Of a stretch of 46,514 nucleotides of DNA, positions 8,248 through 16,320 are shown piece after piece. This DNA is from a virus. The number at the start of each line of letters is the position of its first letter. Within the stretch, counting starts at the first letter, position 1. The position numbers and the translations under genes are program-made. Location: IMG/VR virus record IMGVR_UViG_3300050133_000063, positions 1-46,514 of that record, one strand, 5' to 3'. The notes under the pieces were generated by a model, which ran no database searches, had not been told where the DNA came from, and worked only from the letters and a program-made list of their open reading frames with translations.

Positions 8248-8868
8248 CTAGCTTCCTTGCCGATCGTCGTCGTAGTTACCTTTCCCGTCTTTCGGCTTAA
8301 TCAATGCACTTAAAACATAACCGTTGGGTGTTTTGAACACTCCTAATACGCCGCCCGGATCAACGCCTACTTTGTTCATGTCTCCGGTCAGGAGCCTAGA
8401 TAATTCCTTGATCACCGACCCATGAATCCCCGCAATCGTGGGAGATGAAGCTTCTTCTCCCCTTCGAATAATCGCAAGCAGTTCAGAGTCTACTCGATTT
8501 CTCCAGTCTTGAACCTTTTCCCCACCGGGAATTTTTTCGTCTGGATGTTTTCGATAATACTTCAGAATCTCGAGATTCTCGTCGCTCTTCGGCTTACCGG
8601 CCAAGTCACCGGTATCCAACGAATCTAATCTGTCGGAAGTGACGGAATCCATGCCTTTCGAACTTAGGAGAGGGGCCAGAGTCTGCTTCGTCCTCTTCCG
8701 AGTGCTGTTGAACGCAGCGCTAAACTTGCGTCCTTTAAAATATGGAACTAACTCCTTGGCTTGTTCCTGCCCATCTTTATTGATGCCGATGTCCAGGTCG
8801 CCCCGGAACACATTGTCATCATTCATGTCCGTGTCGCCATGTCTGACGAAGTACGCGACTATTTTCAT
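8248..8868 (-). CDS. Histidine phosphatase superfamily protein
   Basis: The 206-residue protein opens MKIVAYFVRHGDTDMN, the RHG motif of the phosphoglycerate-mutase/histidine-phosphatase superfamily (phospho-accepting His10), followed by FRGDLDIGINKDGQEQA. STRKRTKQT supplies a second arginine, and the distal histidine is in TIAGIHGSVIKEL. Members hydrolyse small phosphomonoesters through a phosphohistidine. The start at 8868 follows GGAGAAG by 5 nt; a longer frame has no ribosome-binding site. The substrate cannot be told. It is unusual among head and tail genes and could tune host metabolites or be packaged. Confidence 0.8.
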   Translation of the reverse strand: MKIVAYFVRHGDTDMNDDNVFRGDLDIGINKDGQEQAKELVPYFKGRKFSAAFNSTRKRTKQTLAPLLSSKGMDSVTSDRLDSLDTGDLAGKPKSDENLEILKYYRKHPDEKIPGGEKVQDWRNRVDSELLAIIRRGEEASSPTIAGIHGSVIKELSRLLTGDMNKVGVDPGGVLGVFKTPNGYVLSALIKPKDGKGNYDDDRQGS

Positions 8869-8870
8869 GG

Positions 8871-9191
8871 CTACTTCTCCAACTTCTCGGACGGCGGTTC
8901 TACGAACTCGCAGCATCCCTTTTCGATATTTACGATCGGGAGCCCGTCTTTGTCTTTCAGAGTCTCGATATCCGAAATCATAACCGGCTGATTACAGCGG
9001 CCTTTACCGTTCTCATCCTTGAAGATTTCGCCTTTCGTCTTACCCTTCAAATATTCACAATCCTCGCAATGGTACGGCCCGTTCTCAGCGTAGCCCGCCA
9101 GCTTCGTACTATCCGGCCAGAGCGGTCCGGTCTCTGCGAGCAGCCTCTTCAGCAGGCCGATCTTCTTCAACCAGCTTTTCATTTCGGCCAT
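8871..9191 (-). CDS. Cysteine-rich small protein
   Basis: A 106-residue protein with five cysteines in a conserved-looking order, YHCEDCEYLKG, then GRCNQPVM, then KGCCEFV, spaced as in small zinc- or iron-sulfur-binding modules. The N-terminus is helical and basic (WLKKIGLLKRLL). It ends 2 bp before the histidine phosphatase start, so the two are co-translated. Family not recognised; metal binding is inferred from the cysteine pattern. Confidence 0.55.
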   Translation of the reverse strand: MAEMKSWLKKIGLLKRLLAETGPLWPDSTKLAGYAENGPYHCEDCEYLKGKTKGEIFKDENGKGRCNQPVMISDIETLKDKDGLPIVNIEKGCCEFVEPPSEKLEK

Positions 9192-9193
9192 GA

Positions 9194-9379
9194 CTACTCT
9201 TTCTTCCTTGCGTCTCGCGCTACCTTATACGATGCGTGCGAGTGTTCGTGATGCACGTGCGCGGGCAGGCTGGCGTAATGACCTTTGGTCGCCTCGTCCC
9301 ACTCGTGCAATCCTTTCTTACCGAGAATTTCGGGGTGCGCGTGGAGATATCCTTGTTGCGCGGTTGACTCGAACGGCAT
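9194..9379 (-). CDS. Small histidine-rich hypothetical protein
   Basis: A 61-residue protein starting MPFESTAQQGYLHAHPE and containing a histidine cluster (HVHHEHSH). The ATG at 9379 has AGGA 9 nt upstream; a longer version from 9418 lacks a signal. Its 5' part overlaps the preceding gene by 62 bp in another frame, so one of the two gene ends may be mis-set. No function assigned. Confidence 0.45.
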   Translation of the reverse strand: MPFESTAQQGYLHAHPEILGKKGLHEWDEATKGHYASLPAHVHHEHSHASYKVARDARKKE

Positions 9380-9731
9380 TACGTTTCTTCCTAGGAGTCT
9401 CGGATGAAACCGACTCAAGATGATTTACGAGCGACTGATGCAACATCTTCACTGTATGGTCTGTAGAATCCAGGCGACCGCCATATTGAGCGACACCCAT
9501 CTTAATTTCAGCTATTTCAACGTCCTGTGAATCCAAAGCAGCTTGTATGTGTGGGAAATGATTCGTCGCTAACGCCGACACAGTATCGTTAATATGAACA
9601 ACTTTGTTAACCACCGGCGAGACTAATTTCTTATACAGGTACGTTGCGGCGGAAAAGAACGCTGACGCAGCGCCAGTTATCTTGCCGTAAAAAAAGAATG
9701 TGTGCCAGAACGGGGTTTCCACTATCATCAT
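9318..9731 (-). CDS. Membrane-anchored coiled-coil protein
   Basis: About 137 residues from MMIVETPFWHTFFFYG. An N-terminal hydrophobic region includes GAASAFFSAATYLY, then come an amphipathic coiled coil through the middle and a basic C-terminus (ETPRKKRNAVRVNR). No ribosome-binding site precedes the start. A stem GGGAGG/CCTCCC lies about 15-35 bp upstream at 9744-9763. The architecture resembles spanin- or holin-associated proteins only in outline; I do not assign one. Confidence 0.45.
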   Translation of the reverse strand: MMIVETPFWHTFFFYGKITGAASAFFSAATYLYKKLVSPVVNKVVHINDTVSALATNHFPHIQAALDSQDVEIAEIKMGVAQYGGRLDSTDHTVKMLHQSLVNHLESVSSETPRKKRNAVRVNRATRISPRAPRNSR

Positions 9732-9780
9732 CGTGTAAGCTTTGGGAGGCCTCGCGACCTCCCTCTGCTTTTTCCTATGT

Positions 9781-10443
9781 TTAACTGTACAAAGTCCATT
9801 GTAAAGATGGTAAAACCACCGGACTTCCACTGACTGAGACGACCATGAGGATTTGGTCTCCTGGATTTACTGAAAAACCAACAGATCCCGATACTCCCTT
9901 CACTCCGGCTGAAGAAATAGTAGCCGTTCCACTCGAGTAATTATGCGTTGTATCGTAAATAAAGACGCTGAGAGTTCCTGCAGCGCTAGGTAAAGGTGAC
10001 GACAACACTATACGCAAATAACTACCAGAGATTCCGGCAGGATCGTATACAATGCCTCCTGCAGACGGAGTTACCCCCACCGCCGGAAAGGTTATGGCGG
10101 TTGAAGATACATGAAGATTAGTTGCGTACCCAACGAGCATGGTATCAACACCAGGACTGGTGAACCCAAATAAACAAGATGGCGGTTCAGAAATATCTAC
10201 ATCGATTTTTTCCGGGCATGAAAAATTATCTGAATTTGAAACCTCTAACGCGTATGTTCCGGTAGCTAACCCGGACGGTAGAGTTGCTACGATTGACGTA
10301 TTGGAGTAACTAGTAACAGTAAGATTAGAACCATTGAATTCAACTAAGGGAGCCGAACTAGCCGGTACAAAATTCGTCCCTGATATCGTTAAATACGAAA
10401 CAGCAGAATCAACAGTGACATTATAAATTACTGGTCCGCTCAT
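9781..10443 (-). CDS. IPT/TIG-domain surface protein
   Basis: The 220-residue beta-rich protein starts MSGPVIYNVTVDSAVSYL. Residues 3-90 form an IPT/TIG immunoglobulin-like fold with the usual ISGTNF, VEFNGSNLTV, SIVATLPSGL and GTYALEVSN strands. A second beta domain follows (SAGGIVYDPAGISGSYLRI). Such domains decorate phage virions as tail-fibre, capsid-spike or adhesin modules. It lies next to other structural genes that flank the glycan island. Ligand binding is likely but unspecified. Confidence 0.65.
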   Translation of the reverse strand: MSGPVIYNVTVDSAVSYLTISGTNFVPASSAPLVEFNGSNLTVTSYSNTSIVATLPSGLATGTYALEVSNSDNFSCPEKIDVDISEPPSCLFGFTSPGVDTMLVGYATNLHVSSTAITFPAVGVTPSAGGIVYDPAGISGSYLRIVLSSPLPSAAGTLSVFIYDTTHNYSSGTATISSAGVKGVSGSVGFSVNPGDQILMVVSVSGSPVVLPSLQWTLYS

Positions 10444-10466
10444 AGTTCTCCTTTTAAAACTACTCA

Positions 10467-10486
10467 GGGGCCTGTCTCCAAGCCCC
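10467..10486 (-). terminator. GNRA-capped stem-loop between structural genes
   Basis: On the minus strand GGGGCTTG/CAGGCCCC forms an 8-bp stem (one G-U pair) capped by the tetraloop GAGA, in the gap between two structural genes. It lacks a following U tract, so it may be a message-stabilising hairpin, not an intrinsic terminator. Confidence 0.4.
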
Positions 10487-10506
10487 CGAATATTTAAATC
10501 TACAAA

Positions 10507-11115
10507 TTAGTTAACAATCTGAAACGCGAACAAGTTGGAACTGTTTCCTGGCTCACTAACACTGAACGTGATCGCCATGACCAAACCAAAAGCGGGCTCA
10601 GTCGTGGAGAAATTGACGCCGGACAAAAGAACAGTGGTTCCTGTTTGCGTTGCGCCGCCATCGATTTGAAACAGGTACGTGCCTTGCACGACACCGGACA
10701 TAGTGTCGCCCATGAGACTAACGTCCATAGTGAAGGGGTAAAACGTTGCATTGAGTTCGGTCGCCGCGGTGTAAGGAGTGGAGACGGCCAGTCTGGTCGT
10801 TATCGGAGCGGTACGCGTTCCCGTGTTGGCGAACAGCGAAAGGGTAACTGCCGGGCAAGCCCCGCCAGCGCCGACTTCGAAGTTTCCGTAAGCCTGAACA
10901 TGAAACAACTGTCCGTTCAATCGGTTGGAGCCGGGGACTTCAAGCTGCCCGACTGCGCTCGACAAAGTCGTCGCGTTCAGAAAAGACGGGGTCGTACGGT
11001 TAACTCCGATGCTAGGCCCAGGCAAATTAAAATACGGCTTAGGTAGCACTCCGGTACCACCTACGGTAACTGGCGTAGCGCCGTTAATGCTGTAGTTCGT
11101 TAGGACTTGTGCCAT
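10507..11115 (-). CDS. Virion structural protein, paralogue of the 330-aa protein
   Basis: A 202-residue beta-rich protein. Its layout (FYLPGP-like start, LNGQLFHVQAYGNFEV, then TLSLFANTG, a PFTMDVSL strand and SGVVQGTYLFQIDGG, ending NLFAFQIVN) parallels the C-terminal half of the protein at 22,074-23,066 (LNGKIYKVKADGMVF, FNIVLNQNY, YVDGVQYV, FQAFLSTFQI). The two therefore look like duplicated surface modules lying on either side of the glycan island. A virion location is inferred from context and fold. Confidence 0.55.
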   Translation of the reverse strand: MAQVLTNYSINGATPVTVGGTGVLPKPYFNLPGPSIGVNRTTPSFLNATTLSSAVGQLEVPGSNRLNGQLFHVQAYGNFEVGAGGACPAVTLSLFANTGTRTAPITTRLAVSTPYTAATELNATFYPFTMDVSLMGDTMSGVVQGTYLFQIDGGATQTGTTVLLSGVNFSTTEPAFGLVMAITFSVSEPGNSSNLFAFQIVN

Positions 11116-11235
11116 GGCTTCTATTTCCTTTTTATTAACACCGGACGACGAGGATCACCCGAACGTCGATGCTTTAACGAAGGACACAGATTTAATCTGA
11201 GTCTTCTCATTCAAGCAGTTTAGATCGTACTACTG
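11116..11235. other. Non-coding gap downstream of the HNH gene
   Basis: These 120 bp hold no credible gene. On the minus strand AGCAGT/ACTGCT can pair just after the HNH stop, and CAGATT-A-AATCTG forms a near-perfect palindrome. Both may be 3'-end hairpins of the homing-gene transcript or boundaries of the insertion. Confidence 0.35.
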
Positions 11236-11778
11236 CTATGAAATCTTTAATCTTGAAATTCTTAACTTTCGCAACGCCGGTACTAAGGTCGTCATCATCT
11301 CTTCGTACAAGATGTCGTCTTCTTTAATACTGTTGCATTTGCGGCAGCAAGGCACGACGTTGTAGCACAAGTGCCCGAGATTATTATCTACACGATCTAA
11401 TCCGCCGCCTGTCCTATTCAACGGACCTAAGCAATAGTGGCACTCTAAATCTTGGATTAATGCTACGTAAAAATTGAAGTTCCACAATAAGTCTAACTTG
11501 GGGACGCCATCTCCCCTCATCGTCTTTCTAAGACCGCAATGCCGCCCTTTAAAACTCTCGTTAAAAACTTTACTCCACGCCGCACTTATCTCTTTGTTTT
11601 CAAGTATCCATTTACGCTTACGAGCAAGCAGCGACTTTTTATTAACCGCGTAATGTTTAGTTCTCCACGCCTTCTTTTCTTCTATATGCTCTTGGTCGTA
11701 CTTAGCGTAGTAAGCTAACAACTTGGTTCGATTCTTGAAATCGTTTGCTTTCCGCGCCGCTTTATCTTTGTATGGCAT
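11236..11778 (-). CDS. HNH homing endonuclease
   Basis: The 180-residue protein has a basic helical N-terminus and a C-terminal zinc-HNH core: CHYCLGPL, then GLDRVDNNLGH, YNVVPCCRKCNSIK and YEEM. Two CxxC pairs bind zinc; the DR-D and N residues form the catalytic region. It is paralogous to the gene at 23,512-24,147 (shared LLWN-NFY, CHYC-GPL, LDR-D, NVVPCC--CN). The ATG follows AAGGAGA. The gene is an intergenic insertion between a structural gene and a glycosyltransferase. Confidence 0.8.
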   Translation of the reverse strand: MPYKDKAARKANDFKNRTKLLAYYAKYDQEHIEEKKAWRTKHYAVNKKSLLARKRKWILENKEISAAWSKVFNESFKGRHCGLRKTMRGDGVPKLDLLWNFNFYVALIQDLECHYCLGPLNRTGGGLDRVDNNLGHLCYNVVPCCRKCNSIKEDDILYEEMMTTLVPALRKLRISRLKIS

Positions 11779-11800
11779 TTCATTCTCCTTAAAGAAAGTC

Positions 11801-11822
11801 GGGAGGTGTTAAGGCACCTCCC
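11801..11822 (-). promoter_or_regulatory. Stem-loop before the HNH gene
   Basis: Perfect 8-bp stem GGGAGGTG/CACCTCCC with loop CCTTAA on the minus strand, extended by GTCGG/GAC flanks. A second small stem TTCT/AGAA spans the ribosome-binding site 20 bp further on. Same design and loop start (CC) as the other homing-gene hairpins. Confidence 0.55.
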
Positions 11823-11851
11823 ACCGACGGGTTATAGGGCCGCCAGTTTAA

Positions 11852-12607
11852 TTATACCACAAATGGTTCGAAATCGCCAGTGTATCGATCGGTTGGGCTA
11901 ATCTTCGCCAGCATAACGCGAAGCTTCTCTATCCGCTCTGCAATTGGGCCGACTATATGATATTGCGTGAACTTCCCGAAATAATGGAACCCTTGGTGTG
12001 CCGATATAGCTGGTATCGCGCACTTCGCGCGACCACCGGTGGATTGCATGACGCGACGAATCAGTCCGTCATCTAAGGTGCCCGCGTCGTCCATATGTGG
12101 AAAATGGCGTTCGAGATATCCCGCCTGGTCCGCAAAATACTTCATATTGATGTGCGGCATTACCAGAGCCAGTTTATCGCTCTTGTAACATGTGCCGGGA
12201 TTGCTATAGTAACTGTCGTCGCGGTTTCGCAACTTACGACCGCAAGTCACGAAGTAATCTCCTCCGGACTGCATCCTATAATGCTCAGTAAAAAACTCAG
12301 GTTTACAAAATATATCTTCCTCCAAGAGGAAAACATAATCCGCTCCAGATGTATGTCCCTCTTTAAGACTATGCAAAATATTCCATGTCCCTCCAGGGAC
12401 TAAAATATGGGGACCAGCGCGAAAAATATCCGCTGTGGGAAAAAACTTATCTCTGACGTACTCAATTTCGGAAAGCCTATCATCAGAGCACCAGTCTAAA
12501 AATATGCGAATATCATCTGGCACATTCTGCGCGTAAGACAATTTCTCTAAACAAAGAGCGAGGAATTCCGGGCGCTTCAGGGTAGGAATTACGACAACAC
12601 TACGCAT
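11852..12607 (-). CDS. Glycosyltransferase, GT-A fold
   Basis: The 251-residue protein starts MRSVVVIPTLKRPEFLALCLEK, a GT2-like nucleotide-binding opening. It has DYVFLLEEDIF in place of the usual DxD region, where acidic residues bind the metal and sugar nucleotide, and a late HMDDAGTLDDGLIR acceptor region. Size and fold match small inverting or retaining GT-A enzymes. It is the last gene of the glycan island in transcription order. Donor and acceptor are unknown. Confidence 0.7.
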   Translation of the reverse strand: MRSVVVIPTLKRPEFLALCLEKLSYAQNVPDDIRIFLDWCSDDRLSEIEYVRDKFFPTADIFRAGPHILVPGGTWNILHSLKEGHTSGADYVFLLEEDIFCKPEFFTEHYRMQSGGDYFVTCGRKLRNRDDSYYSNPGTCYKSDKLALVMPHINMKYFADQAGYLERHFPHMDDAGTLDDGLIRRVMQSTGGRAKCAIPAISAHQGFHYFGKFTQYHIVGPIAERIEKLRVMLAKISPTDRYTGDFEPFVV

Positions 12608-12613
12608 GCGCCC

Positions 12614-13063
12614 TCACAGTCTCGGACGAGTTAGATACTCATGAGCTTTTAATAACTGACGTGGATTTGAAAACATACCTAAAGCAGAATTAACTCGCTT
12701 ATCCAAAATTCCCCGAATACATTTGCCACAACTCTTAATTCCGGGACAACAATCATGATCATGGTCTATAGCAGAAGAGATGTCTAATGGGCGACCTGTA
12801 ATTGGGCACTTATAGTTCTGCTTCTTTAGTAGCGCCTCATGATCTTTCGAAGAGAGTTTATAAAGATACTTAACTGATCTACGGCGACTCTCCAACTGGC
12901 GATCTTTTAGGTTTTTAGAAAACCATCTATCGCGATTCTTTCTCTTAATTTCTTCCCGATGAGTTTTGTATCTCTTATTACTTCTCTTTAAAATCTTACT
13001 TCTGTTTTTAATATAAAAATCTTGCTGTCTAACTCGTAATTTTAACTTATCACGCACTTTCAT
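12614..13063 (-). CDS. Endonuclease VII-type homing enzyme
   Basis: The 149-residue protein has a lysine/arginine-rich N-terminal half and a C-terminal endonuclease VII (His-Me) fold: YKLSSKDHEALLKKQNYKC, IDHDHDCCPGIKSCGKC, then RGILDKRVNSALGM. The CxxC pairs hold zinc, and HDHD includes the catalytic residues. T4 endonuclease VII resolves branched DNA. Free-standing relatives like this often behave as mobile elements. It sits between GDP-mannose dehydratase and a glycosyltransferase, preceded by the recurrent stem-loop pair. Confidence 0.8.
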   Translation of the reverse strand: MKVRDKLKLRVRQQDFYIKNRSKILKRSNKRYKTHREEIKRKNRDRWFSKNLKDRQLESRRRSVKYLYKLSSKDHEALLKKQNYKCPITGRPLDISSAIDHDHDCCPGIKSCGKCIRGILDKRVNSALGMFSNPRQLLKAHEYLTRPRL

Positions 13064-13066
13064 TTC

Positions 13067-13110
13067 ACTCTCCAGTAAAGAGTAGGACAGGGAGTGTTAC
13101 TGGCACTCCC
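13067..13110 (-). promoter_or_regulatory. Paired stem-loops before the endonuclease VII gene
   Basis: Stem GGGAGTG/CACTCCC with loop CCAGTAA (13,110-13,090) is followed by ACTCT/AGAGT (13,083-13,067), which encloses the GGAGAG ribosome-binding site. The arrangement is nearly identical to that before the GIY-YIG gene at 4,666 although the coding sequences are unrelated. Confidence 0.6.
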
Positions 13111-13122
13111 CATCAATTGTAG

Positions 13123-14070
13123 CTACAAACTTTTCTTCTCGTGGTCGACCATCAGCCTAACCAGTTGTTTGAAGTTTACTTTCGGCTCCCAGCCTAGAAC
13201 GCGCTTAGCCTTGGACGCATCGCCCAGCAATAAATCGACCTCTGCAGGACGGAAGTACTTCCGGTCTACCTTTACATACGGTTTCCAATCCATGCCTAAG
13301 TACCCAAATGTTTCGTCCAGGAACTCTCGAACTGAGTGCGTCTCGCCGGTCGCGATGACAAAATCATCCGGCCAGGGCTGCTGCATCATGAGCCACATCG
13401 CCTGCACATAATCTCCGGCGAATCCCCAATCTCGCTTGGCGTCCAGATTACCCAGGACCAGGCTATCTTGTAGACCTGCTTTGATACGCACGGCAGCTTT
13501 CGTTATCTTTCGAGTAACGAAAGTCTCACCGCGGCGAGGGCTCTCATGGTTGAATAAAATTCCATTACACGCGAACATATCGTATGCCTCGCGGTAGTTG
13601 ACTGTGGTCCAATACGCGAACTGCTTGGATATGCCGTATGGGCTCCGCGGATAAAATGGCGTGGTCTCCGTCTGTGGTGCTGGGGCTGCGCCAAACATCT
13701 CACTTGACGATGCTTGATAAAATCTCGCTTCCGGGCAATTTAACTGCATCGCTTCTAACAAACGTAAAACACCTAAAGCGTCCACATCAGACGTATATTC
13801 TGGGCACTCAAACGATACTCTAACGTGCGATTGTGCGCCAAGAGAATAAATCTCATCCGGACGTATTTCATGGAGTATTTTATTTAGCGATCCGGAATCA
13901 GAAAGGTCACCATAATGTAGATGTAGTTTGCTAAAAATATGATCAATACGATCTGTACTAACAGAACTATGTCTCCGCACCAATCCATGAACTTCATAAC
14001 CCTTTTCTAGTAATAGTTCCGCTAAATAAGATCCGTCCTGGCCCGTACAACCAGTTACCAAAGCTTTCAT
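13123..14070 (-). CDS. gmd: GDP-mannose 4,6-dehydratase
   Basis: The 315-residue short-chain dehydrogenase has the NAD(P)-binding [13 protein letters not shown] at its start, [36 protein letters not shown], the SSSEMFG active-site region, the [10 protein letters not shown] catalytic Tyr-Lys pair, [17 protein letters not shown] and a C-terminal [12 protein letters not shown]. These are signatures of GMD, which converts GDP-mannose to GDP-4-keto-6-deoxymannose, the common precursor of GDP-fucose, GDP-perosamine and GDP-colitose. It feeds the DegT-like and epimerase-like enzymes in this cluster. It is slightly shorter than typical bacterial GMD. Confidence 0.93.
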   Translation of the reverse strand: MKALVTGCTGQDGSYLAELLLEKGYEVHGLVRRHSSVSTDRIDHIFSKLHLHYGDLSDSGSLNKILHEIRPDEIYSLGAQSHVRVSFECPEYTSDVDALGVLRLLEAMQLNCPEARFYQASSSEMFGAAPAPQTETTPFYPRSPYGISKQFAYWTTVNYREAYDMFACNGILFNHESPRRGETFVTRKITKAAVRIKAGLQDSLVLGNLDAKRDWGFAGDYVQAMWLMMQQPWPDDFVIATGETHSVREFLDETFGYLGMDWKPYVKVDRKYFRPAEVDLLLGDASKAKRVLGWEPKVNFKQLVRLMVDHEKKSL

Positions 14071-14073
14071 TTC

Positions 14074-14748
14074 TTACGCCTTTCTCCCGTGTTTACCGCA
14101 AACACAAGGTTTCCCACGTTTAATATTCCATCGAAAACAGAGACCTATTCCTGAATTCCCGAGATTTTTCATGTGTCCACTCTCGAAATTCTTGCGTCCA
14201 GCTTTACATCTAGCTGCGTTTAAATCGAAATCTAAAGCGAATATTCCTGTGTTATTCTCAAGAGCCCTACGCCCATTTATGCGGCCTGTTATGCGACCGC
14301 CTTTCGCACAACTCTCAGGCGTCAGCGGGTTGCCGTGCAATTCTATTCTTCTGCGACCGCCGATTCGACCGCCTTTAGCACAGGTTTCCGGAGTAGAAAT
14401 TCTCTGCATATGCCCATTTTTAGCATTTAGACGACCGGTAATAAGACCCTGACTTTTATAGTCGACCGAACCAGGCAAAGTTATATTCATTCCATTTGGA
14501 TACCGCCACCACGTATGATATCGAAAAATCCAAATTGTTTCTTCCTCGTTTAAATCTATCGGAGAAGAAACCTCGATTTGTTCTCTTATAGGTTCTGGTA
14601 ATTCTATATCGGGAAATTTCTCTTTAAAACGTCGCCCAAATGAACTGTGTCCAGAACGATGATGCCTATCTCTTTCTGACCCCTGCCCGCAATAAAGAAA
14701 TTGGGTTGAATCATAAGGATGCGCGTATCTATAAAGCGTTCCAATCAT
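14074..14748 (-). CDS. GIY-YIG-like putative homing endonuclease
   Basis: The 224-residue protein opens YRYAHPYDSTQFLYCGQGSERDRHHRSGHSS, a divergent GIY-YIG start (Y...YCGQG...R..H). It continues with LNEEETIWIFRYH, carrying a catalytic-type glutamate, and GMNITLPG. The second half has repeated CAKGGRIxGR blocks (TCAKGGRIGGRR, SCAKGGRITGR), like short DNA-binding repeats of homing enzymes, and ends in a cysteine/basic tail (KPCVCGKHGRK). It overlaps the upstream glycosyltransferase by 4 bp and, unlike the others, has no preceding stem-loop. It is probably a mobile gene captured in the glycan island. Confidence 0.6.
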   Translation of the reverse strand: MIGTLYRYAHPYDSTQFLYCGQGSERDRHHRSGHSSFGRRFKEKFPDIELPEPIREQIEVSSPIDLNEEETIWIFRYHTWWRYPNGMNITLPGSVDYKSQGLITGRLNAKNGHMQRISTPETCAKGGRIGGRRRIELHGNPLTPESCAKGGRITGRINGRRALENNTGIFALDFDLNAARCKAGRKNFESGHMKNLGNSGIGLCFRWNIKRGKPCVCGKHGRKA

Positions 14749-15455
14749 TGGAACCTCTTCTTGAGTTTTTCGTACGCGGACGTACTAGGGTAAGTCAAAT
14801 TTTTGCCGGTCCCAGCAAGCCGCCAAATTTCATTGAACAGATGCACGGAATATGCGTCGCCGTAATCATCCGATGTATTCGGGCCGGTGAACGCGCCGGG
14901 CGCCTTCGTATAGAAAACTGGAAAGAATAATCTGCCGGGAACAATGGTGTCCAGCAAACCGAACTTGTGCACAGCCTCTGTGAACAATGGGGGACCGGCT
15001 TGTCCCCACGTCATCGTCGCGGGCTGCATGTTAAGACACTGCACCCAACCCCACTCCATAATCGGGCTATGGGCCGGGGCCTTAAACAATCCGCTTGTTA
15101 TACAATCGTCCGATCCGGGCAATCCTCTGCCGCCGATAAACACATACTCCAGGTCGAAATCTAGCGGACGCAAACACACGGCATCTGCGTCTACCCACCA
15201 ACCGCCTTTGTCTCTAACTAACTTCCAGCGGAAGAAATCTGAAAAACTCGAATAGCCACCGCGCACAAGAAATATGTCGACCGCGTTGATAATCTCATTC
15301 GCGTCTTTTACCACGACGCCGGGCGGTACGCCGCCGACGGGGTGGTACGTGTACAAGTGATATGGGTGTCCGTACTTCAAGAAAGATTTAATGGACAGCC
15401 GCTCCATATCTGATAGGTCGCCGCCGATCCAAAGACTCTGAACAATGTCAGACAT
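14745..15455 (-). CDS. Glycosyltransferase with DxD motif (GT32-like)
   Basis: The 236-residue protein starts MSDIVQSLWIGGDLSDMERLSI. It has SDFFRWKLVRDKGGWWVDADAVCLRPLD, the characteristic R..-L...GG.W.D.D sequence of the sugar-binding DxD region of GT32 and related capsular enzymes, and then a GSDDCITSG loop. These retaining transferases add Man, Gal or GlcNAc from nucleotide sugars in a metal-dependent way. It is in a tight operon, overlapping both neighbours by a few bases. Confidence 0.8.
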   Translation of the reverse strand: MSDIVQSLWIGGDLSDMERLSIKSFLKYGHPYHLYTYHPVGGVPPGVVVKDANEIINAVDIFLVRGGYSSFSDFFRWKLVRDKGGWWVDADAVCLRPLDFDLEYVFIGGRGLPGSDDCITSGLFKAPAHSPIMEWGWVQCLNMQPATMTWGQAGPPLFTEAVHKFGLLDTIVPGRLFFPVFYTKAPGAFTGPNTSDDYGDAYSVHLFNEIWRLAGTGKNLTYPSTSAYEKLKKRFQ

Positions 15456-16320
15456 TGTATTTCTCTTTGTACGCCTTGAGTTGGGCTTTAAAACGTTCTC
15501 TATCGCGCCCGCTATAAATTCCTGGTCGGGGCTGCGGGGGTGGCGGGATAGGCTTCTTTGGATTCAACCGCTCTTCCTCTCTCGCGGCCTCTTGCGCCGT
15601 CCAACCGAACTTAGATCGGATGCGGGATCGTGTCTCCAAAAATGGAGCCATTATAGACGACCGGCACATAGAATCCGGATGGACTCGATAGTGAAACAGA
15701 TACTCCGGGACCACCATTACTTTCCACTTACCACTGCATACGATCGAGCACCACAGACACCAGTCCTCAGAACCGTTCTTAAAATCTTCGGGGTACCAGC
15801 CTGATTGAGCCGCGGCTTCGCGGCGAATTAAGGAACATATGGCCAAACTATTACCGGTTAGAATCTGCTCGCGCGTGGGCGCGAAGATCGGGTAACACGA
15901 CCCTGGTGCACCGGCCTGCTGAACTTCATGCGAGTTGTGCCGGGTGATATCGTCGGGCTCGATGTGCATCCACGTCCCAACTATCGCGACTCCGTCAACC
16001 ATCTGCTCAATCGTTTTCTCTAGATAATCCGGATCGATACGATCATCTGAATCCAGAGGAAGTATAAATTCTCCCACAGAGTGACTTATGGCGACATTTC
16101 GTGTAGCCGGTAGTCCCCGATTAACAGGGTTATCGACAATCTTTATCTTCGAGGAATTCTTTGCATACTCGGTTACAACGGCGAGACTGTCGTCCGTGCT
16201 AGCGTCGTTCACTACAATCAATTCGAAATCATCGTACGTCTGCGCCATGACGCTATCCAATGTCTGCGTGACGAACTTGGCTTGATTGTAGAGGGGTACG
16301 ATAACTGACACCTTAGCCAT
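15448..16320 (-). CDS. Family 2 glycosyltransferase
   Basis: The 290-residue protein has the full GT2 signature: VSVIVPLYNQAKFVTQTLDSV, FELIVVNDASTDDSL, NPVNRGLPATRNVAI, FILPLDSDDRIDPDYL (the DxD site) and a later GSEDWCLW acidic ED motif that provides the catalytic base. These enzymes invert the anomeric centre when adding sugars. The C-terminus is proline-rich (KKPIPPPPQPRPG). The start overlaps the DegT stop by one base. Confidence 0.9.
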   Translation of the reverse strand: MAKVSVIVPLYNQAKFVTQTLDSVMAQTYDDFELIVVNDASTDDSLAVVTEYAKNSSKIKIVDNPVNRGLPATRNVAISHSVGEFILPLDSDDRIDPDYLEKTIEQMVDGVAIVGTWMHIEPDDITRHNSHEVQQAGAPGSCYPIFAPTREQILTGNSLAICSLIRREAAAQSGWYPEDFKNGSEDWCLWCSIVCSGKWKVMVVPEYLFHYRVHPDSMCRSSIMAPFLETRSRIRSKFGWTAQEAAREEERLNPKKPIPPPPQPRPGIYSGRDRERFKAQLKAYKEKYNV